From an uncultured Enterobacteriaceae bacterium (GTDB taxonomy: Bacteria > Pseudomonadota > Gammaproteobacteria > Enterobacterales > Enterobacteriaceae): 64,000 nucleotides of DNA. Shown in pieces: positions 54,494-63,909 of the stretch. The stretch lies in assembly GCA_936920625.1 (NCBI GenBank), contig CAKZHC010000050.1:25476-89475 (forward strand). The letters run 5' to 3'. Both the position numbers and the translations under genes were made by a program. Under the pieces are notes generated by a model. That model was not told where the DNA came from, did not search any database, and saw only the letters and a list, made by a program, of their open reading frames with translations. Every line of letters starts with the position of its first letter. The stretch's first letter is position 1.

Positions 54494-56299
54494 ATGGCAG
54501 GGCAACATTTTCTCGAAGCGGTGGTTGTCTTCCTCTGTGCGGCGGTACTAGTGGTTCCCGTAGCCGCCAGGCTGGGAATTAGTGCAGTGCTGAGTTATCT
54601 GCTGGCAGGGGTAGCGATTGGCCCCTGGGGATTAAGTTTCATTAATGATGCAGACGAAATTCTTCACTTTTCTGAGCTGGGCATCGTATTTCTGATGTTT
54701 ATTATTGGGCTGGAACTGAAACCTTCCAGGCTCTGGCAGCTAAGACGCTCTATATTTGGCGTAGGGATGGCACAGGTTGTCTGTAGTGCCGTAATACTGG
54801 GTCCACTACTGCTACTGACAGGATATACGTGGCAGGCGGCGGTAATTGGAGGGATTGGGCTTGCAATGTCTTCAACCGCAGTAGCTCTCCAGTTAATACG
54901 CGATAAAAGAATGTCCCGCAGTGAGGTGGGGCAGTTAAGTTTTTCAGTACTGCTGTTTCAGGATTTAGCGGTTATTCCTGCTCTGGCGCTGGTACCGTTT
55001 TTAGCGGGTAGTGATAGCGGAAATACAGACTGGATGAAACTGTGTGTTAAAATAGCGGCTCTTACAGGCATGCTGCTTGGTGGCCGCTATCTGCTTCGCC
55101 CAATACTACGTTTCATTGCTGCTTCTGGCGTGCATGAAGTCTTTATTGCGGCCTCACTGCTGTTGGTGCTGGGTTTTGCACTGGTTATGGATGCATTAGG
55201 AGCATCGATGGCGCTTGGCACGTTCACAGCCGGGATTCTGCTGGCGGACAGTGAGTATCGTCACGAACTCGAGGTTGCCATTAATCCCTTTAAGGGATTG
55301 CTGTTGGGATTGTTTTTTATCTCGGTAGGTATGGTGCTCAATCTGGGCCTGCTCTCTACCCATTTCGTCTTAATTCTGGTGAGTGTAGTGTGCCTTGTGA
55401 TGATTAAAGCACTGGTGCTCTATCTGTCAGGCCGGGTTTATGGACTGCGCAGGGGGGAACGTTTACAGTTTGCTGGGGTGCTGAGTCAGGGAGGTGAGTT
55501 CGCTTTTGTCCTCTTTTCGGCGGCATCTGCTTCAGCATTGTTCACTGGCGATCAATTGCCACTGCTCCTGGTAATAGTAACGATATCTATGATGACAACA
55601 CCACTGCTTATGCAGGGAATCGATAATATTCTCGAGCGACATTTCAACAGACGTGATGATACACAAGAGAAACCTTTTGTGGAAAATGATAAGCCGGAAG
55701 TGATCGTCGTTGGTTTTGGCCGTTTTGGTCAGGTGATTGTGCGTCTGTTAATGGCTAATGAGAAGCGTATTACGGTGCTGGAAAATGACATCAGTTCCGT
55801 AAGCCTGATGCGGAAATACGGTTATAAGGTTTACTATGGGGACGCGACCGATCTTGATTTGCTTCGTGCTGCTGGTGCAGCAACGGCAGTATCAATAGTT
55901 ATCACCTGTGAGCCACCTGAAGATGTTATAAAGATAGTAACACTCTGCCAGTCACACTTCCCGCAGTTACAAATTTTGGCACGGGCGCGCGGACGTGTTG
56001 AAGCTCATGAGTTGCTACAGGCGGGAGTTGATCAGTTTTCACGGGAAACCTTTTCCAGTGCGCTGGAATTGGGTCGTAAATCACTTGTTTCACTGGGTAT
56101 GCATCCGCATCAGGCGTATCGTGCCCAGCAACATTTTCGCCGGCTGGATATCCGTTTATTGCGTGAACGAGTGCCAAAACATCCCGATATCCAGCATATT
56201 TTACGTGTGAAGGGGGCCCGGAGGGAGCTGGAGGATCTGTTTAAAGCAGAGATGCGCCATGAGCAGAGACAGATGGATGGCTGGGATGGTTATGAGTAA
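54494..56299 (+). CDS. kefB: KefB, glutathione-regulated potassium/proton antiporter
   Basis: 601 aa, E. coli length. About twelve membrane segments of a CPA2 antiporter (residues 1-380, with GIVFLMFIIGLEL and LSQGGEFAFVLFS) are followed by a cytosolic KTN/RCK domain starting VIVVGFGRFGQVIVRLLM. Glutathione adducts open it, giving K+ loss and protective acidification. It depends on KefG. Confidence 0.97.
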   Translation: MAGQHFLEAVVVFLCAAVLVVPVAARLGISAVLSYLLAGVAIGPWGLSFINDADEILHFSELGIVFLMFIIGLELKPSRLWQLRRSIFGVGMAQVVCSAVILGPLLLLTGYTWQAAVIGGIGLAMSSTAVALQLIRDKRMSRSEVGQLSFSVLLFQDLAVIPALALVPFLAGSDSGNTDWMKLCVKIAALTGMLLGGRYLLRPILRFIAASGVHEVFIAASLLLVLGFALVMDALGASMALGTFTAGILLADSEYRHELEVAINPFKGLLLGLFFISVGMVLNLGLLSTHFVLILVSVVCLVMIKALVLYLSGRVYGLRRGERLQFAGVLSQGGEFAFVLFSAASASALFTGDQLPLLLVIVTISMMTTPLLMQGIDNILERHFNRRDDTQEKPFVENDKPEVIVVGFGRFGQVIVRLLMANEKRITVLENDISSVSLMRKYGYKVYYGDATDLDLLRAAGAATAVSIVITCEPPEDVIKIVTLCQSHFPQLQILARARGRVEAHELLQAGVDQFSRETFSSALELGRKSLVSLGMHPHQAYRAQQHFRRLDIRLLRERVPKHPDIQHILRVKGARRELEDLFKAEMRHEQRQMDGWDGYE

Positions 56300-56361
56300 A
56301 CATAGTGGAGAGATGTTTTTTGCAGGGTCGTGGCCGGTGGCCACAGGATTGAGATTTAAGA

Positions 56362-56556
56362 ATGCGTAAACGATTTATTGCGGGCGCAACTTGCCCCCAC
56401 TGCCAGCAAACAGATACCCTGGCAATGTGGTGTGAAAATGCTATCGATATCATTATGTGTGTGAAATGTGGTTATCAGATGTGCCAAAGCGAAGGACAAA
56501 ATCAGAAACAGGAGCATGAAAACCAGCAAATTATCAAAATTTTTCATCTAACATAG
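56362..56556 (+). CDS. yheV: YheV zinc-ribbon-like protein
   Basis: 64 aa. MRKRFIAGATCPHCQQTDTL then CVKCGYQMCQ gives two CxxC pairs of a small zinc ribbon, and the end IIKIFHL matches YheV. Function unknown. Between kefB and slyD as in E. coli. Confidence 0.9.
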   Translation: MRKRFIAGATCPHCQQTDTLAMWCENAIDIIMCVKCGYQMCQSEGQNQKQEHENQQIIKIFHLT

Positions 56557-56682
56557 TGCGATGGCTCAGTTTTTTTTTACGCCTGACCATACAGAAACTA
56601 TGGATTCCAGTACAATTAGCGTAGTGATGAATTCGGTGCAGAGTGGCACGGAATGAAACGCTCTTAACGATTAGGGGTAATC

Positions 56683-57192
56683 ATGAAAGTAGCAAAAGAC
56701 CTGGTAATTAGTCTGGCCTATCAGGTACGCACTGAAGATGGTGTCTTGGTCGATGAATCCACAGTAAACGCTCCGTTAGATTATCTGCACGGACATGGGG
56801 CATTGATCACGGGGCTGGAAAATGCGCTGGAAGGTTGTGAAGTAGGCGATAAATTTAAAAAGGATATCGATGCTAATGATGCCTACGGTCAGTATGACGA
56901 TGCACTGGTACAAAGAGTGTCCAAAAATATCTTCAAGGACGTAGACGAACTTCAGGTTGGAATGCGCTTCCTGGCAGAAACGGATCAGGGGCCAGTGCCA
57001 GTAGAAATTACCGAAGTCGAAGAAGAACACGTCACTGTGGATGGCAATCACATGCTGGCAGGACAGAATCTCTACTTCGATGTAGAGGTTATTGCAATTC
57101 GTGAAGCCACTCCTGAAGAGATAGTGCATGGTCATGTACTTGATAATGAGCATCACCATGATGAGCACCACCATAGTTGTGATTGTCGCTAA
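56683..57192 (+). CDS. slyD: FKBP-type PPIase and metallochaperone SlyD
   Basis: 169 aa, against 196 in E. coli. The FKBP and IF domains are complete (DLVISLAYQVRTEDGVLVDE, PLDYLHGHG, ELQVGMRFLAETDQGPVPVE). The metal-binding tail is cut to about 20 residues (NEHHHDEHHHSCDCR): still His-rich but missing most of the Cys/His/Gly repeats. SlyD folds proteins and supplies nickel in hydrogenase maturation. A shorter tail should mean less nickel bound. Confidence 0.96.
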   Translation: MKVAKDLVISLAYQVRTEDGVLVDESTVNAPLDYLHGHGALITGLENALEGCEVGDKFKKDIDANDAYGQYDDALVQRVSKNIFKDVDELQVGMRFLAETDQGPVPVEITEVEEEHVTVDGNHMLAGQNLYFDVEVIAIREATPEEIVHGHVLDNEHHHDEHHHSCDCR

Positions 57193-57298
57193 TATACATC
57201 AGGAGCTGAAAGCCCTCACAGATGAGTTACTTGTGGCAGATAAAATATCTTTGCAACTCAGTGGGTTGTGATAAGATTCTTGTCAGAAGAAACAGAAT

Positions 57299-57517
57299 TT
57301 AATAGTGTGGCGGCAGCGTTTCTTCTGACTCATGAGCTATTACTGAAGGTATCGCAAGTCTAATTTTTTCAATAAGTAGCTGCATCTGCATGCGTAACTT
57401 AGTCATCTCGAGCTCGTGCTGAGAGACGCTTTTGTTAAGCGTGTCAATAGTGCTTTCCTGAAAAGTCAGGCGACTCTCCAGTTCTGACAATCGCTGTTCT
57501 GTCAAAAGATGTTGCAT
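57299..57517 (-). CDS. slyX: SlyX
   Basis: 72 aa, E. coli length. A coiled-coil protein: EQRLSELESRLTFQESTIDT, ending EETLPPHY as in the family. Role unknown. Opposite strand to slyD and fkpA, as usual. Confidence 0.93.
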   Translation of the reverse strand: MQHLLTEQRLSELESRLTFQESTIDTLNKSVSQHELEMTKLRMQMQLLIEKIRLAIPSVIAHESEETLPPHY

Positions 57518-57811
57518 GCCATTTCCTCTTTAGTTGTATAGCGTGGTGGGTAAGACCGCAAAAGTGCAGATATTAACCGCAATTTTCTTTGCTAACCAGG
57601 TAAAATCTGAACCAGGTTGCACGATCAAACAGAATAAAAAACTACAATCTTATAATTATGGTGAAATATTCGGCCGTGATTTAACACTCAATGTAAGATA
57701 TCTAAATAGTATGGGGTGCTTATTTATTAATGGGAAGGTATAGTTAGCCGCGCAGGTAATCTGGCCTGTGTATAGTTTCCGGGGTTAGAGACTTCGGTTT
57801 TGGAGAAATGG

Positions 57812-58633
57812 ATGAAATTACTGTATAAAATTACGTTGTTAGCCATGACTATGGCGCCTGTTATTAATGCTCCGCACGTTCTCGCCGCCGGTTCACCTGA
57901 AGTTTCCGGGCTGGCATCAGCGCAGAAACAGGAGGTTACAAAGAATGCTGCATTTAAAAATGACGATCAGCAATCTGCCTACGCGCTTGGTGCGTCATTT
58001 GCACGCTATATGGAAAGCACGTTAAAAGATTATCAAAAAATTGGTATCTCACTGGATAAATCCAAGCTAATTGCGGGCTTCAATGAAGCACTTGCTGGAA
58101 AAAGTAAGCTCTCTGAACAGGAAATTACTGATACGCTGAAAGCTTATCAGATAAAAGTATCGGATATTGCAAAAGCGAAGATGGAAAAAGAGGCAAGCGA
58201 GAATGCAGAGAAAGGTGAAGCGTTTGCAGCGAAGTTCGCAAAAGAGAATGGCGTGAAAAAAAGCAGTACAGGTCTGTTATATAAAATAGAAAAAACAGGT
58301 AGCGGGAAAACGCCCGAAGATAGCGATACCGTGGTAGTCAATTACACAGGCAAATTGATTGACGGTACTGAATTCGATAATAGTTACAAGCGGGGTGAGC
58401 CGGCATCGTTTCAGCTTGATGGTGTGATTCCAGGCTGGACGGAAGGACTGAAATATATAAAGAAAGGCGGTAAAATTAAGCTGGTTGTTCCGGCAGATCT
58501 GGCTTATGGTAAGAATGGTTATCCTCATATTCCGATTAATTCTACGCTGGTATTTGATGTTGAATTACTTGATATCAAACCAGCCGCCAGTGTTGATAAT
58601 GGGAAATTACCCGCATCCACTGACCTTAAATAA
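57812..58633 (+). CDS. fkpA: Periplasmic FKBP-type PPIase/chaperone FkpA
   Basis: 273 aa from the ATG at 57812, which has GGAG 6 bases upstream and begins the signal peptide (KLLYKITLLAMTMAPVINAP). The N-terminal dimerisation domain has AFKNDDQQSAYALGASFARY. The FKBP domain has DTVVVNYTGKLIDGTEFDNS and GVIPGWTEGL. It assists folding of envelope proteins. Confidence 0.96.
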   Translation: MKLLYKITLLAMTMAPVINAPHVLAAGSPEVSGLASAQKQEVTKNAAFKNDDQQSAYALGASFARYMESTLKDYQKIGISLDKSKLIAGFNEALAGKSKLSEQEITDTLKAYQIKVSDIAKAKMEKEASENAEKGEAFAAKFAKENGVKKSSTGLLYKIEKTGSGKTPEDSDTVVVNYTGKLIDGTEFDNSYKRGEPASFQLDGVIPGWTEGLKYIKKGGKIKLVVPADLAYGKNGYPHIPINSTLVFDVELLDIKPAASVDNGKLPASTDLK

Positions 58634-58647
58634 GAGATATTCCCTAT

Positions 58648-58667
58648 GCCACCTTTGGGTGGCGTTT
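58648..58667 (+). terminator. Terminator-like hairpin after fkpA
   Basis: GCCACC/GGTGGC 6-bp stem with a 4-base TTTG loop, followed by GTTTG. Confidence 0.6.
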
Positions 58668-58809
58668 GCTCTGGCGCCGGAGAAACGCCGTGATTATTGA
58701 TAATATCAGAACGTGCGTTTTCTCCTTATAATAATCCCGGAAATGGTCAATCTGGAGTCTGCCAGGATATATAAAATCCTGGCGCCTGTTATTAAGAATG
58801 GTGCTATTA

Positions 58810-59532
58810 ATGTCGAGTTCACTTATTTCCTGTGATATTGCTGATACTAATTTACTGGTGCAGAACGCTTGCGAATCCTGCGACCAGGAAATACTGAAAT
58901 CTTATGAAGCTATTGTTGACGGTCTCGCGATGCTGCTTGGCCCACATTGCGAAGTTGCTTTGCACTCCCCTGAGGATTTGCAATATTCAGCCACTCGCAT
59001 TGCTGACGAAGCCCACACTGAACATACAGCCAGTTCACCCGCTATTGATATGGCGTTACGTATGCTGCGCGATAAAATAGAAGCAAAAACGCCTGTTTGC
59101 TGCATTGATTTTACGCGTGATAAAAGTGGTGCACTGGTGAAGTCGGCAACGATTGCAGTCAAAAATCATTGCCATCAGGTAATTGGCCTGCTTTGTATAA
59201 ATATCAATCTTGATGTACCTTTTTCGCAGGTAATTTCCACCTTTTTACCCTCTGAAACCGTCGGGCAGAAGGCGGACGTTAATTTTGCTTCATCGATAGA
59301 GGCTTTGGTGGCAAAAGAACTGGAGTTGGCTATTGAGGAAGTAAATGCAGATCGCAGCATAGCAAATAACATCAAGAACCGGCAGATTGTACACAACTTG
59401 TATGAGAAAGGAATTTTTGACATTAAAGACGCAATAAATCAGGTAGCCAGGCGGCTAGATATATCCAGGCACACTGTTTATCTCTATATTCGCAAGTTCA
59501 AAAACAGCGGTTTCCCGGAGCAAGACAGCTAA
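58810..59532 (+). CDS. yheO: YheO, PAS and HTH transcriptional regulator (DauR-like family)
   Basis: 240 aa from the ATG at 58810 (E. coli start and length); 58798 is an alternative. The N-terminal PAS-like YheO domain (LKSYEAIVDGLAMLLGPHCE) is followed by a C-terminal HTH (NLYEKGIFDIKDAINQVARR, then DISRHTVYLYIR). The regulated genes are not established. The TAA overlaps the tusD ATG (TAATG). Confidence 0.93.
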   Translation: MSSSLISCDIADTNLLVQNACESCDQEILKSYEAIVDGLAMLLGPHCEVALHSPEDLQYSATRIADEAHTEHTASSPAIDMALRMLRDKIEAKTPVCCIDFTRDKSGALVKSATIAVKNHCHQVIGLLCININLDVPFSQVISTFLPSETVGQKADVNFASSIEALVAKELELAIEEVNADRSIANNIKNRQIVHNLYEKGIFDIKDAINQVARRLDISRHTVYLYIRKFKNSGFPEQDS

Positions 59533-59918
59533 TGCGCTACAGCCTGATGGTAACGGGCCCTGCATACGGAACACAACAAAGCGCCAGCGCGTTGCAATTC
59601 GCCCGTGCGTTGTGTAACAGCCCGCACCTTTTATTAAGTGTATTTTTTTATCGTGAGGGGGTATTAAACGCTAACCGACTCACGTTACCGGCCAGCGACG
59701 AATGTAATATGGTAAAGGCCTGGCAGGATCTTCAGCAGCAACACAATATTGCGCTGAATATCTGTGTAGCAGCAGCTCTCCGGCGTGGCGTTATCGATAG
59801 TAATGAGAGCCGTCAGGCGGGCATCACAGGGGATAATCTGGCAAGCGGTTTTTCATTGACCGGATTAGGTGCGTTAGGTGAGGCTGCCCTTGATTGTGAC
59901 AGGGTGGTGCAATTCTGA
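59532..59918 (+). CDS. tusD: Sulfurtransferase TusD
   Basis: 128 aa. The catalytic Cys is in LNICVAAALRRGV (residue about 78). TusBCD relays sulfur from TusA to TusE for 2-thiouridine in tRNA wobble positions. Starts in the yheO stop and overlaps tusC (TGATG). Confidence 0.96.
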   Translation: MRYSLMVTGPAYGTQQSASALQFARALCNSPHLLLSVFFYREGVLNANRLTLPASDECNMVKAWQDLQQQHNIALNICVAAALRRGVIDSNESRQAGITGDNLASGFSLTGLGALGEAALDCDRVVQF

Positions 59919-60274
59919 TGAAGTCGATTGCTTTTATATTCATGCACCCTCCCCATGGTAGCAGTGCAGGCAGGGAAGGATTAGATGCATTACTGGCAGT
60001 GTCGGCTTTAAGCAAAAATCTGGGTGTTTTTTTCCTTGCAGACGGTGTCTTCCAGCTACTTGCAAATCAGCATCCTGAAAAGATACTGGCACGGAACTAT
60101 ATCTCAACTTTCGGCATACTGCCGCTTTATGACATCAAAGACTGTTATGTTTGTGCGGCTTCATTGCGTGATCGTGGGCTGACATGGGGTAAATCCGTCG
60201 TCAAAACAGAATTACTTGAACCACATGCGCTGCGTATGCGGCTGGCAGATTACGATCAGATTTTTACATTCTGA
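59918..60274 (+). CDS. tusC: TusC
   Basis: 118 aa, close to E. coli (119). IAFIFMHPPHGSSAGREGLD and FFLADGVFQLL are family hallmarks. Structural part of the TusBCD sulfur-relay heterohexamer. Followed 12 bp later by tusB. Confidence 0.96.
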   Translation: MKSIAFIFMHPPHGSSAGREGLDALLAVSALSKNLGVFFLADGVFQLLANQHPEKILARNYISTFGILPLYDIKDCYVCAASLRDRGLTWGKSVVKTELLEPHALRMRLADYDQIFTF

Positions 60275-60286
60275 AGGCGATGCTCG

Positions 60287-60574
60287 ATGCTTTTCACACT
60301 CATACACTCTCCTTTCCAGTGCGATTTTAAGGCAATGCTACGATTGCTACAGCCTAGGGATGACCTGCTGATGCTACAGGACGGTGTGATTGCCGCATTA
60401 AAGGGGACTCAGGCATTGGCTGATTTACAGCTTTGCGGTGCCAGACTCTATGTTCTCGCTGATGATGCAGAGGCACGTGGACTTTCCGCACAAATCTCAT
60501 CTGAGATTGCCGTAGTAGATTATGATGAATTTATTGCACTTACCGTAAGAAATGTGAAGCAGGTGCTTTGGTAA
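60287..60574 (+). CDS. tusB: TusB
   Basis: 95 aa, E. coli length. FTLIHSPFQCDFKAMLRLLQ, LLMLQDGVIAAL and LSAQISSEIAVVDYDEFIAL match the family. Third subunit of TusBCD. GAAGG precedes the ATG. The str operon promoter lies just after it. Confidence 0.93.
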   Translation: MLFTLIHSPFQCDFKAMLRLLQPRDDLLMLQDGVIAALKGTQALADLQLCGARLYVLADDAEARGLSAQISSEIAVVDYDEFIALTVRNVKQVLW

Positions 60575-60594
60575 CCGAAAACCCTGGTTATTTC

Positions 60595-60623
60595 TTGACA
60601 CTTTCCCAGGCCAGCTCTAGAAT
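60595..60623 (+). promoter_or_regulatory. str operon promoter (sigma-70)
   Basis: Consensus -35 TTGACA (60595-60600), 17-bp spacer, -10 TAGAAT (60618-60623), then a G/C-rich stretch (TCCGCG) like the discriminators of stringently controlled ribosomal promoters. It drives rpsL-rpsG-fusA-tuf. Confidence 0.85.
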
Positions 60624-60699
60624 TCCGCGTCCTCGTTACATAACGAGGTCGATTCCCTACGTATTTACGAAGCAAAAGCAAAAAACCAGGAGCTATTTA

Positions 60700-61074
60700 A
60701 TGGCAACAGTTAACCAGCTGGTTCGCAAACCACGCGTACGCAAAGTTGCAAAAAGCAACGTGCCAGCGCTGGAAGCGTGCCCGCAAAAACGTGGTGTGTG
60801 TACCCGTGTATACACCACGGCCCCAAAGAAACCAAACTCCGCATTACGCAAAGTATGCCGTGTGCGTCTGACTAACGGTTTCGAGGTAACCTCTTATATT
60901 GGTGGTGAAGGCCATAACCTGCAGGAGCACTCAGTAATTCTGATCCGTGGTGGTCGTGTTAAAGATCTGCCCGGTGTGCGTTATCACACAGTTCGTGGTG
61001 CGCTTGACTGCTCAGGTGTTAAAGACCGTAAGCAGGCACGCTCTAAATATGGTGTGAAAAAACCTAAGGCTTAA
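60700..61074 (+). CDS. rpsL: 30S ribosomal protein S12
   Basis: 124 aa. Near-identical to E. coli S12; begins ATVNQLVRKPRVRKVAKSNV after AGGAG. The streptomycin-relevant lysines are wild type (K43 in PKKPNSALRK, K88 in GGRVKDLPGVRYH). First gene of the str operon. Confidence 0.99.
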   Translation: MATVNQLVRKPRVRKVAKSNVPALEACPQKRGVCTRVYTTAPKKPNSALRKVCRVRLTNGFEVTSYIGGEGHNLQEHSVILIRGGRVKDLPGVRYHTVRGALDCSGVKDRKQARSKYGVKKPKA

Positions 61075-61164
61075 TGGTCCTCCGTTAAGTAAGGCCAAAC
61101 ATTTTAATGTCAAACTAAACTCATAGAGTTTTGGACAACCCTGAATTATCAACGGAGTAAATAC
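61075..61164 (+). promoter_or_regulatory. S7 translational control site in the rpsL-rpsG spacer
   Basis: The spacer keeps the E. coli features recalled for S7 autoregulation: CTCCGTTAAGTAAGGCCAAA near the start, CTCATAGAGTTTTGGACAA in the middle and CAACGGAGTA as the rpsG ribosome-binding site. Excess S7 binds here and represses distal str genes in E. coli. Confidence 0.7.
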
Positions 61165-61635
61165 ATGCCACGTCGTCATGTCATAGGCCAGCGTAAAATT
61201 CTGCCTGATCCCAAATTTGGATCAGAACTGCTGGCTAAATTTGTTAATATCCTGATGGTAGATGGTAAAAAATCTATCGCAGAATCAATCGTTTATGCCG
61301 CGCTTGAGAGCTTGGCTCAGCGTTCTGGTAAAAACGAACTGGAAGCTTTTGATATTGCCCTTGAAAACGTGCGACCGATTGTTGAAGTCAAGTCCCGTCG
61401 TGTAGGGGGGTCAACTTATCAGGTTCCGGTTGAAGTTCGTCCGGTTCGGCGCAATGCGCTGGCAATGCGCTGGATTGTAGAAGCTGCTCGTAAACGCGGA
61501 GATAAATCTATGGCTTTGCGTCTGGCGAATGAGCTTGCTGATGCTGCAGAAAACAAAGGTACAGCAGTTAAGAAGCGAGAAGATGTTCACCGTATGGCCG
61601 AAGCCAACAAGGCGTTCGCTCATTACCGCTGGTAA
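61165..61635 (+). CDS. rpsG: 30S ribosomal protein S7
   Basis: 156 aa; PRRHVIGQRKILPDPKFGSE opening, conserved throughout. Nucleates assembly of the 30S head and regulates its own operon. Between rpsL and fusA. Confidence 0.99.
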   Translation: MPRRHVIGQRKILPDPKFGSELLAKFVNILMVDGKKSIAESIVYAALESLAQRSGKNELEAFDIALENVRPIVEVKSRRVGGSTYQVPVEVRPVRRNALAMRWIVEAARKRGDKSMALRLANELADAAENKGTAVKKREDVHRMAEANKAFAHYRW

Positions 61636-61730
61636 TAGTTTAGTCTTTGTAAAAACCAGCAGCGGGAGCTAAGTAAGCCCCATGTTGAGATAGACTATAC
61701 GTTAGAACGCCCGAGAATCAGAGGAATCAA

Positions 61731-63839
61731 ATGGCTCGTATAACTCCCATTATGCGCTACCGGAATATTGGAATTAGCGCACATATCGACGCTGGTAAGA
61801 CGACGACAACCGAGCGTATCCTATTCTACACTGGGGTTAACCACAAAATTGGTGAAGTTCATGATGGCGCAGCTACCATGGACTGGATGGCTCAGGAGCA
61901 GGAGCGCGGTATCACTATCACCTCCGCTGCCACTACAGCATTCTGGTCAGGCATGGCTAATCAGTTTGAGCCTCACCGGATCAACATCATCGATACCCCG
62001 GGCCACGTTGACTTCACCATTGAAGTTGAGCGTTCAATGCGTGTTTTGGACGGAGCCGTCATGGTTTACTGTGCGGTGGGTGGGGTTCAGCCGCAGTCTG
62101 AGACCGTCTGGCGTCAGGCTAATAAATATAAGGTTCCACGTATTGCATTCGTCAATAAGATGGACCGTATGGGTGCGAACTTCCTGAAAGTCGTTGAGCA
62201 GATTAAAAAACGTCTCGGCGCCAACCCGGTTCCGCTTCAGCTGGCTATTGGTGCTGAAGATAGTTTCACTGGTGTTATCGATCTGGTAAAAATGAAAGCC
62301 ATTAACTGGAACGATAAAGACCAGGGTATCACGTTTGAATATGAAGAAATTCCGGCAGAGTTGCAGAGCGAGGCCGAAACATGGCATCAAAACCTGATTG
62401 AAGCTGCGGCAGAAGTTTCCGAAGAGCTGATGGAGAAGTACCTCGGTGGTGAAGAGCTAACGGAGCAAGAGATCAAAACCGCATTGCGTCAGCGTGTGCT
62501 CAACAACGAAATTATCCTGGTTACCTGTGGTTCGGCTTTTAAAAATAAAGGCGTACAGGCGATGCTGGATGCAGTAGTTGAGTATCTGCCAGCACCTACA
62601 GATGTGCCGTCAATCAGAGGTGTTCTGGATGACGATAAAGATACACCAGCGGAGCGGCGTTCTGATGATAAAGAACCGTTTTCAGCACTTGCATTCAAAA
62701 TCGCAACCGATCCTTTTGTAGGTAACCTGACATTTTTCCGCGTTTATTCTGGTGTAGTAAATTCGGGCGATTCAGTACTCAATCCAATTAAAGGACAACG
62801 TGAGCGCTTTGGCCGTATTGTCCAGATGCATGCCAATAAGCGTGAAGAGATCAAAGAGGTTCGGGCAGGTGACATTGCTGCGGCGATTGGTCTGAAAGAT
62901 GTGACTACTGGTGATACGCTTTGTGACTCCAGCTCACCAATTATTCTGGAGCGAATGGAATTCCCGGAACCGGTAATCTCTATTGCCGTAGAGCCTAAAA
63001 CCAAAGCGGACCAGGAAAAAATGGGAATGGCGCTGGGTCGTCTGGCGAAAGAAGATCCCTCTTTCCGTGTCTGGACCGACGAAGAGTCCAATCAGACTAT
63101 TATTGCCGGTATGGGCGAACTGCATCTGGAAATTATCGTTGACCGTATGAAACGTGAGTTCAACGTTGAAGCTAACGTTGGTAAGCCTCAGGTTGCCTAC
63201 CGCGAAACGATACGTGAAACCGTCAAAGATGTTGAAGCTAAACACGTAAAACAATCTGGTGGTCGTGGCCAGTATGGTCATGTTGTTATTGATATTTTCC
63301 CACTCGAGCCGGGCGGTCCTGGGTATACTTTTACCAATGACATCAAGGGTGGTGTGATCCCCAGTGAATACATACCGGCCGTGGATAAAGGCATCCAGGA
63401 ACAGTTAAAATCTGGCCCCCTGGCTGGCTATCCGGTAGTGGATTTAGGGGTTCGTCTGCACTTTGGATCTTACCACGATGTGGACTCCTCTGAGCTGGCA
63501 TTTAAACTGGCGGGTTCTATGGCCTTCAAAGAAGGCTTTAAGAGAGCTAAACCCGTTCTGCTTGAGCCAATTATGCAGGTTGAAGTAGAAACGCCAGAAG
63601 ATTATATGGGTGACGTTATTGGTGACTTGAACCGTCGTCGCGGAATCATTGAAGGTATGGATGATACCGCAACGGGTAAAACCGTTCGTGCTCAGGTACC
63701 GTTGTCTGAAATGTTTGGTTATGCAACTGACCTGCGTTCTCAGACTCAAGGTCGTGCTTCGTACTCCATGGAGTTCCTGAAGTACGCCGAAGCGCCGAAC
63801 AATGTTGCTTCGGCTGTTATCGAAGCTCGTAGTAAATAA
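61731..63839 (+). CDS. fusA: Elongation factor G
   Basis: 702 aa (E. coli 704). GTPase motifs AHIDAGKTTT, DTPGHVDF and NKMDR, followed by domains II-V. It drives translocation on the ribosome. 95 bp after rpsG in the str operon. Confidence 0.99.
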   Translation: MARITPIMRYRNIGISAHIDAGKTTTTERILFYTGVNHKIGEVHDGAATMDWMAQEQERGITITSAATTAFWSGMANQFEPHRINIIDTPGHVDFTIEVERSMRVLDGAVMVYCAVGGVQPQSETVWRQANKYKVPRIAFVNKMDRMGANFLKVVEQIKKRLGANPVPLQLAIGAEDSFTGVIDLVKMKAINWNDKDQGITFEYEEIPAELQSEAETWHQNLIEAAAEVSEELMEKYLGGEELTEQEIKTALRQRVLNNEIILVTCGSAFKNKGVQAMLDAVVEYLPAPTDVPSIRGVLDDDKDTPAERRSDDKEPFSALAFKIATDPFVGNLTFFRVYSGVVNSGDSVLNPIKGQRERFGRIVQMHANKREEIKEVRAGDIAAAIGLKDVTTGDTLCDSSSPIILERMEFPEPVISIAVEPKTKADQEKMGMALGRLAKEDPSFRVWTDEESNQTIIAGMGELHLEIIVDRMKREFNVEANVGKPQVAYRETIRETVKDVEAKHVKQSGGRGQYGHVVIDIFPLEPGGPGYTFTNDIKGGVIPSEYIPAVDKGIQEQLKSGPLAGYPVVDLGVRLHFGSYHDVDSSELAFKLAGSMAFKEGFKRAKPVLLEPIMQVEVETPEDYMGDVIGDLNRRRGIIEGMDDTATGKTVRAQVPLSEMFGYATDLRSQTQGRASYSMEFLKYAEAPNNVASAVIEARSK

Positions 63840-63866
63840 GGCTACGATTTTAGAATAGTCAACAGT

Positions 63867-63887
63867 GCCCTCATTTATTATGAGGGC
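63867..63887 (+). promoter_or_regulatory. Hairpin in the fusA-tuf spacer
   Basis: GCCCTCA (63867-63873) pairs with TGAGGGC (63881-63887), extendable inward by A-T pairs. No T-run follows, so it is more likely a processing or stability element of the str mRNA than a full terminator. Confidence 0.45.
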
Positions 63888-63909
63888 ATAACAGTTAAGG
63901 AATATCGCC

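Noticed and set aside
60568..60699. N-terminal extension of rpsL
   Set aside because: The frame is open 44 codons upstream of S12, but it contains the str promoter and the AGGAG ribosome-binding site; the true start is the ATG at 60700.
60700..61074. Possible streptomycin-resistance change in rpsL
   Set aside because: The lysines at 43 and 88 are wild type.
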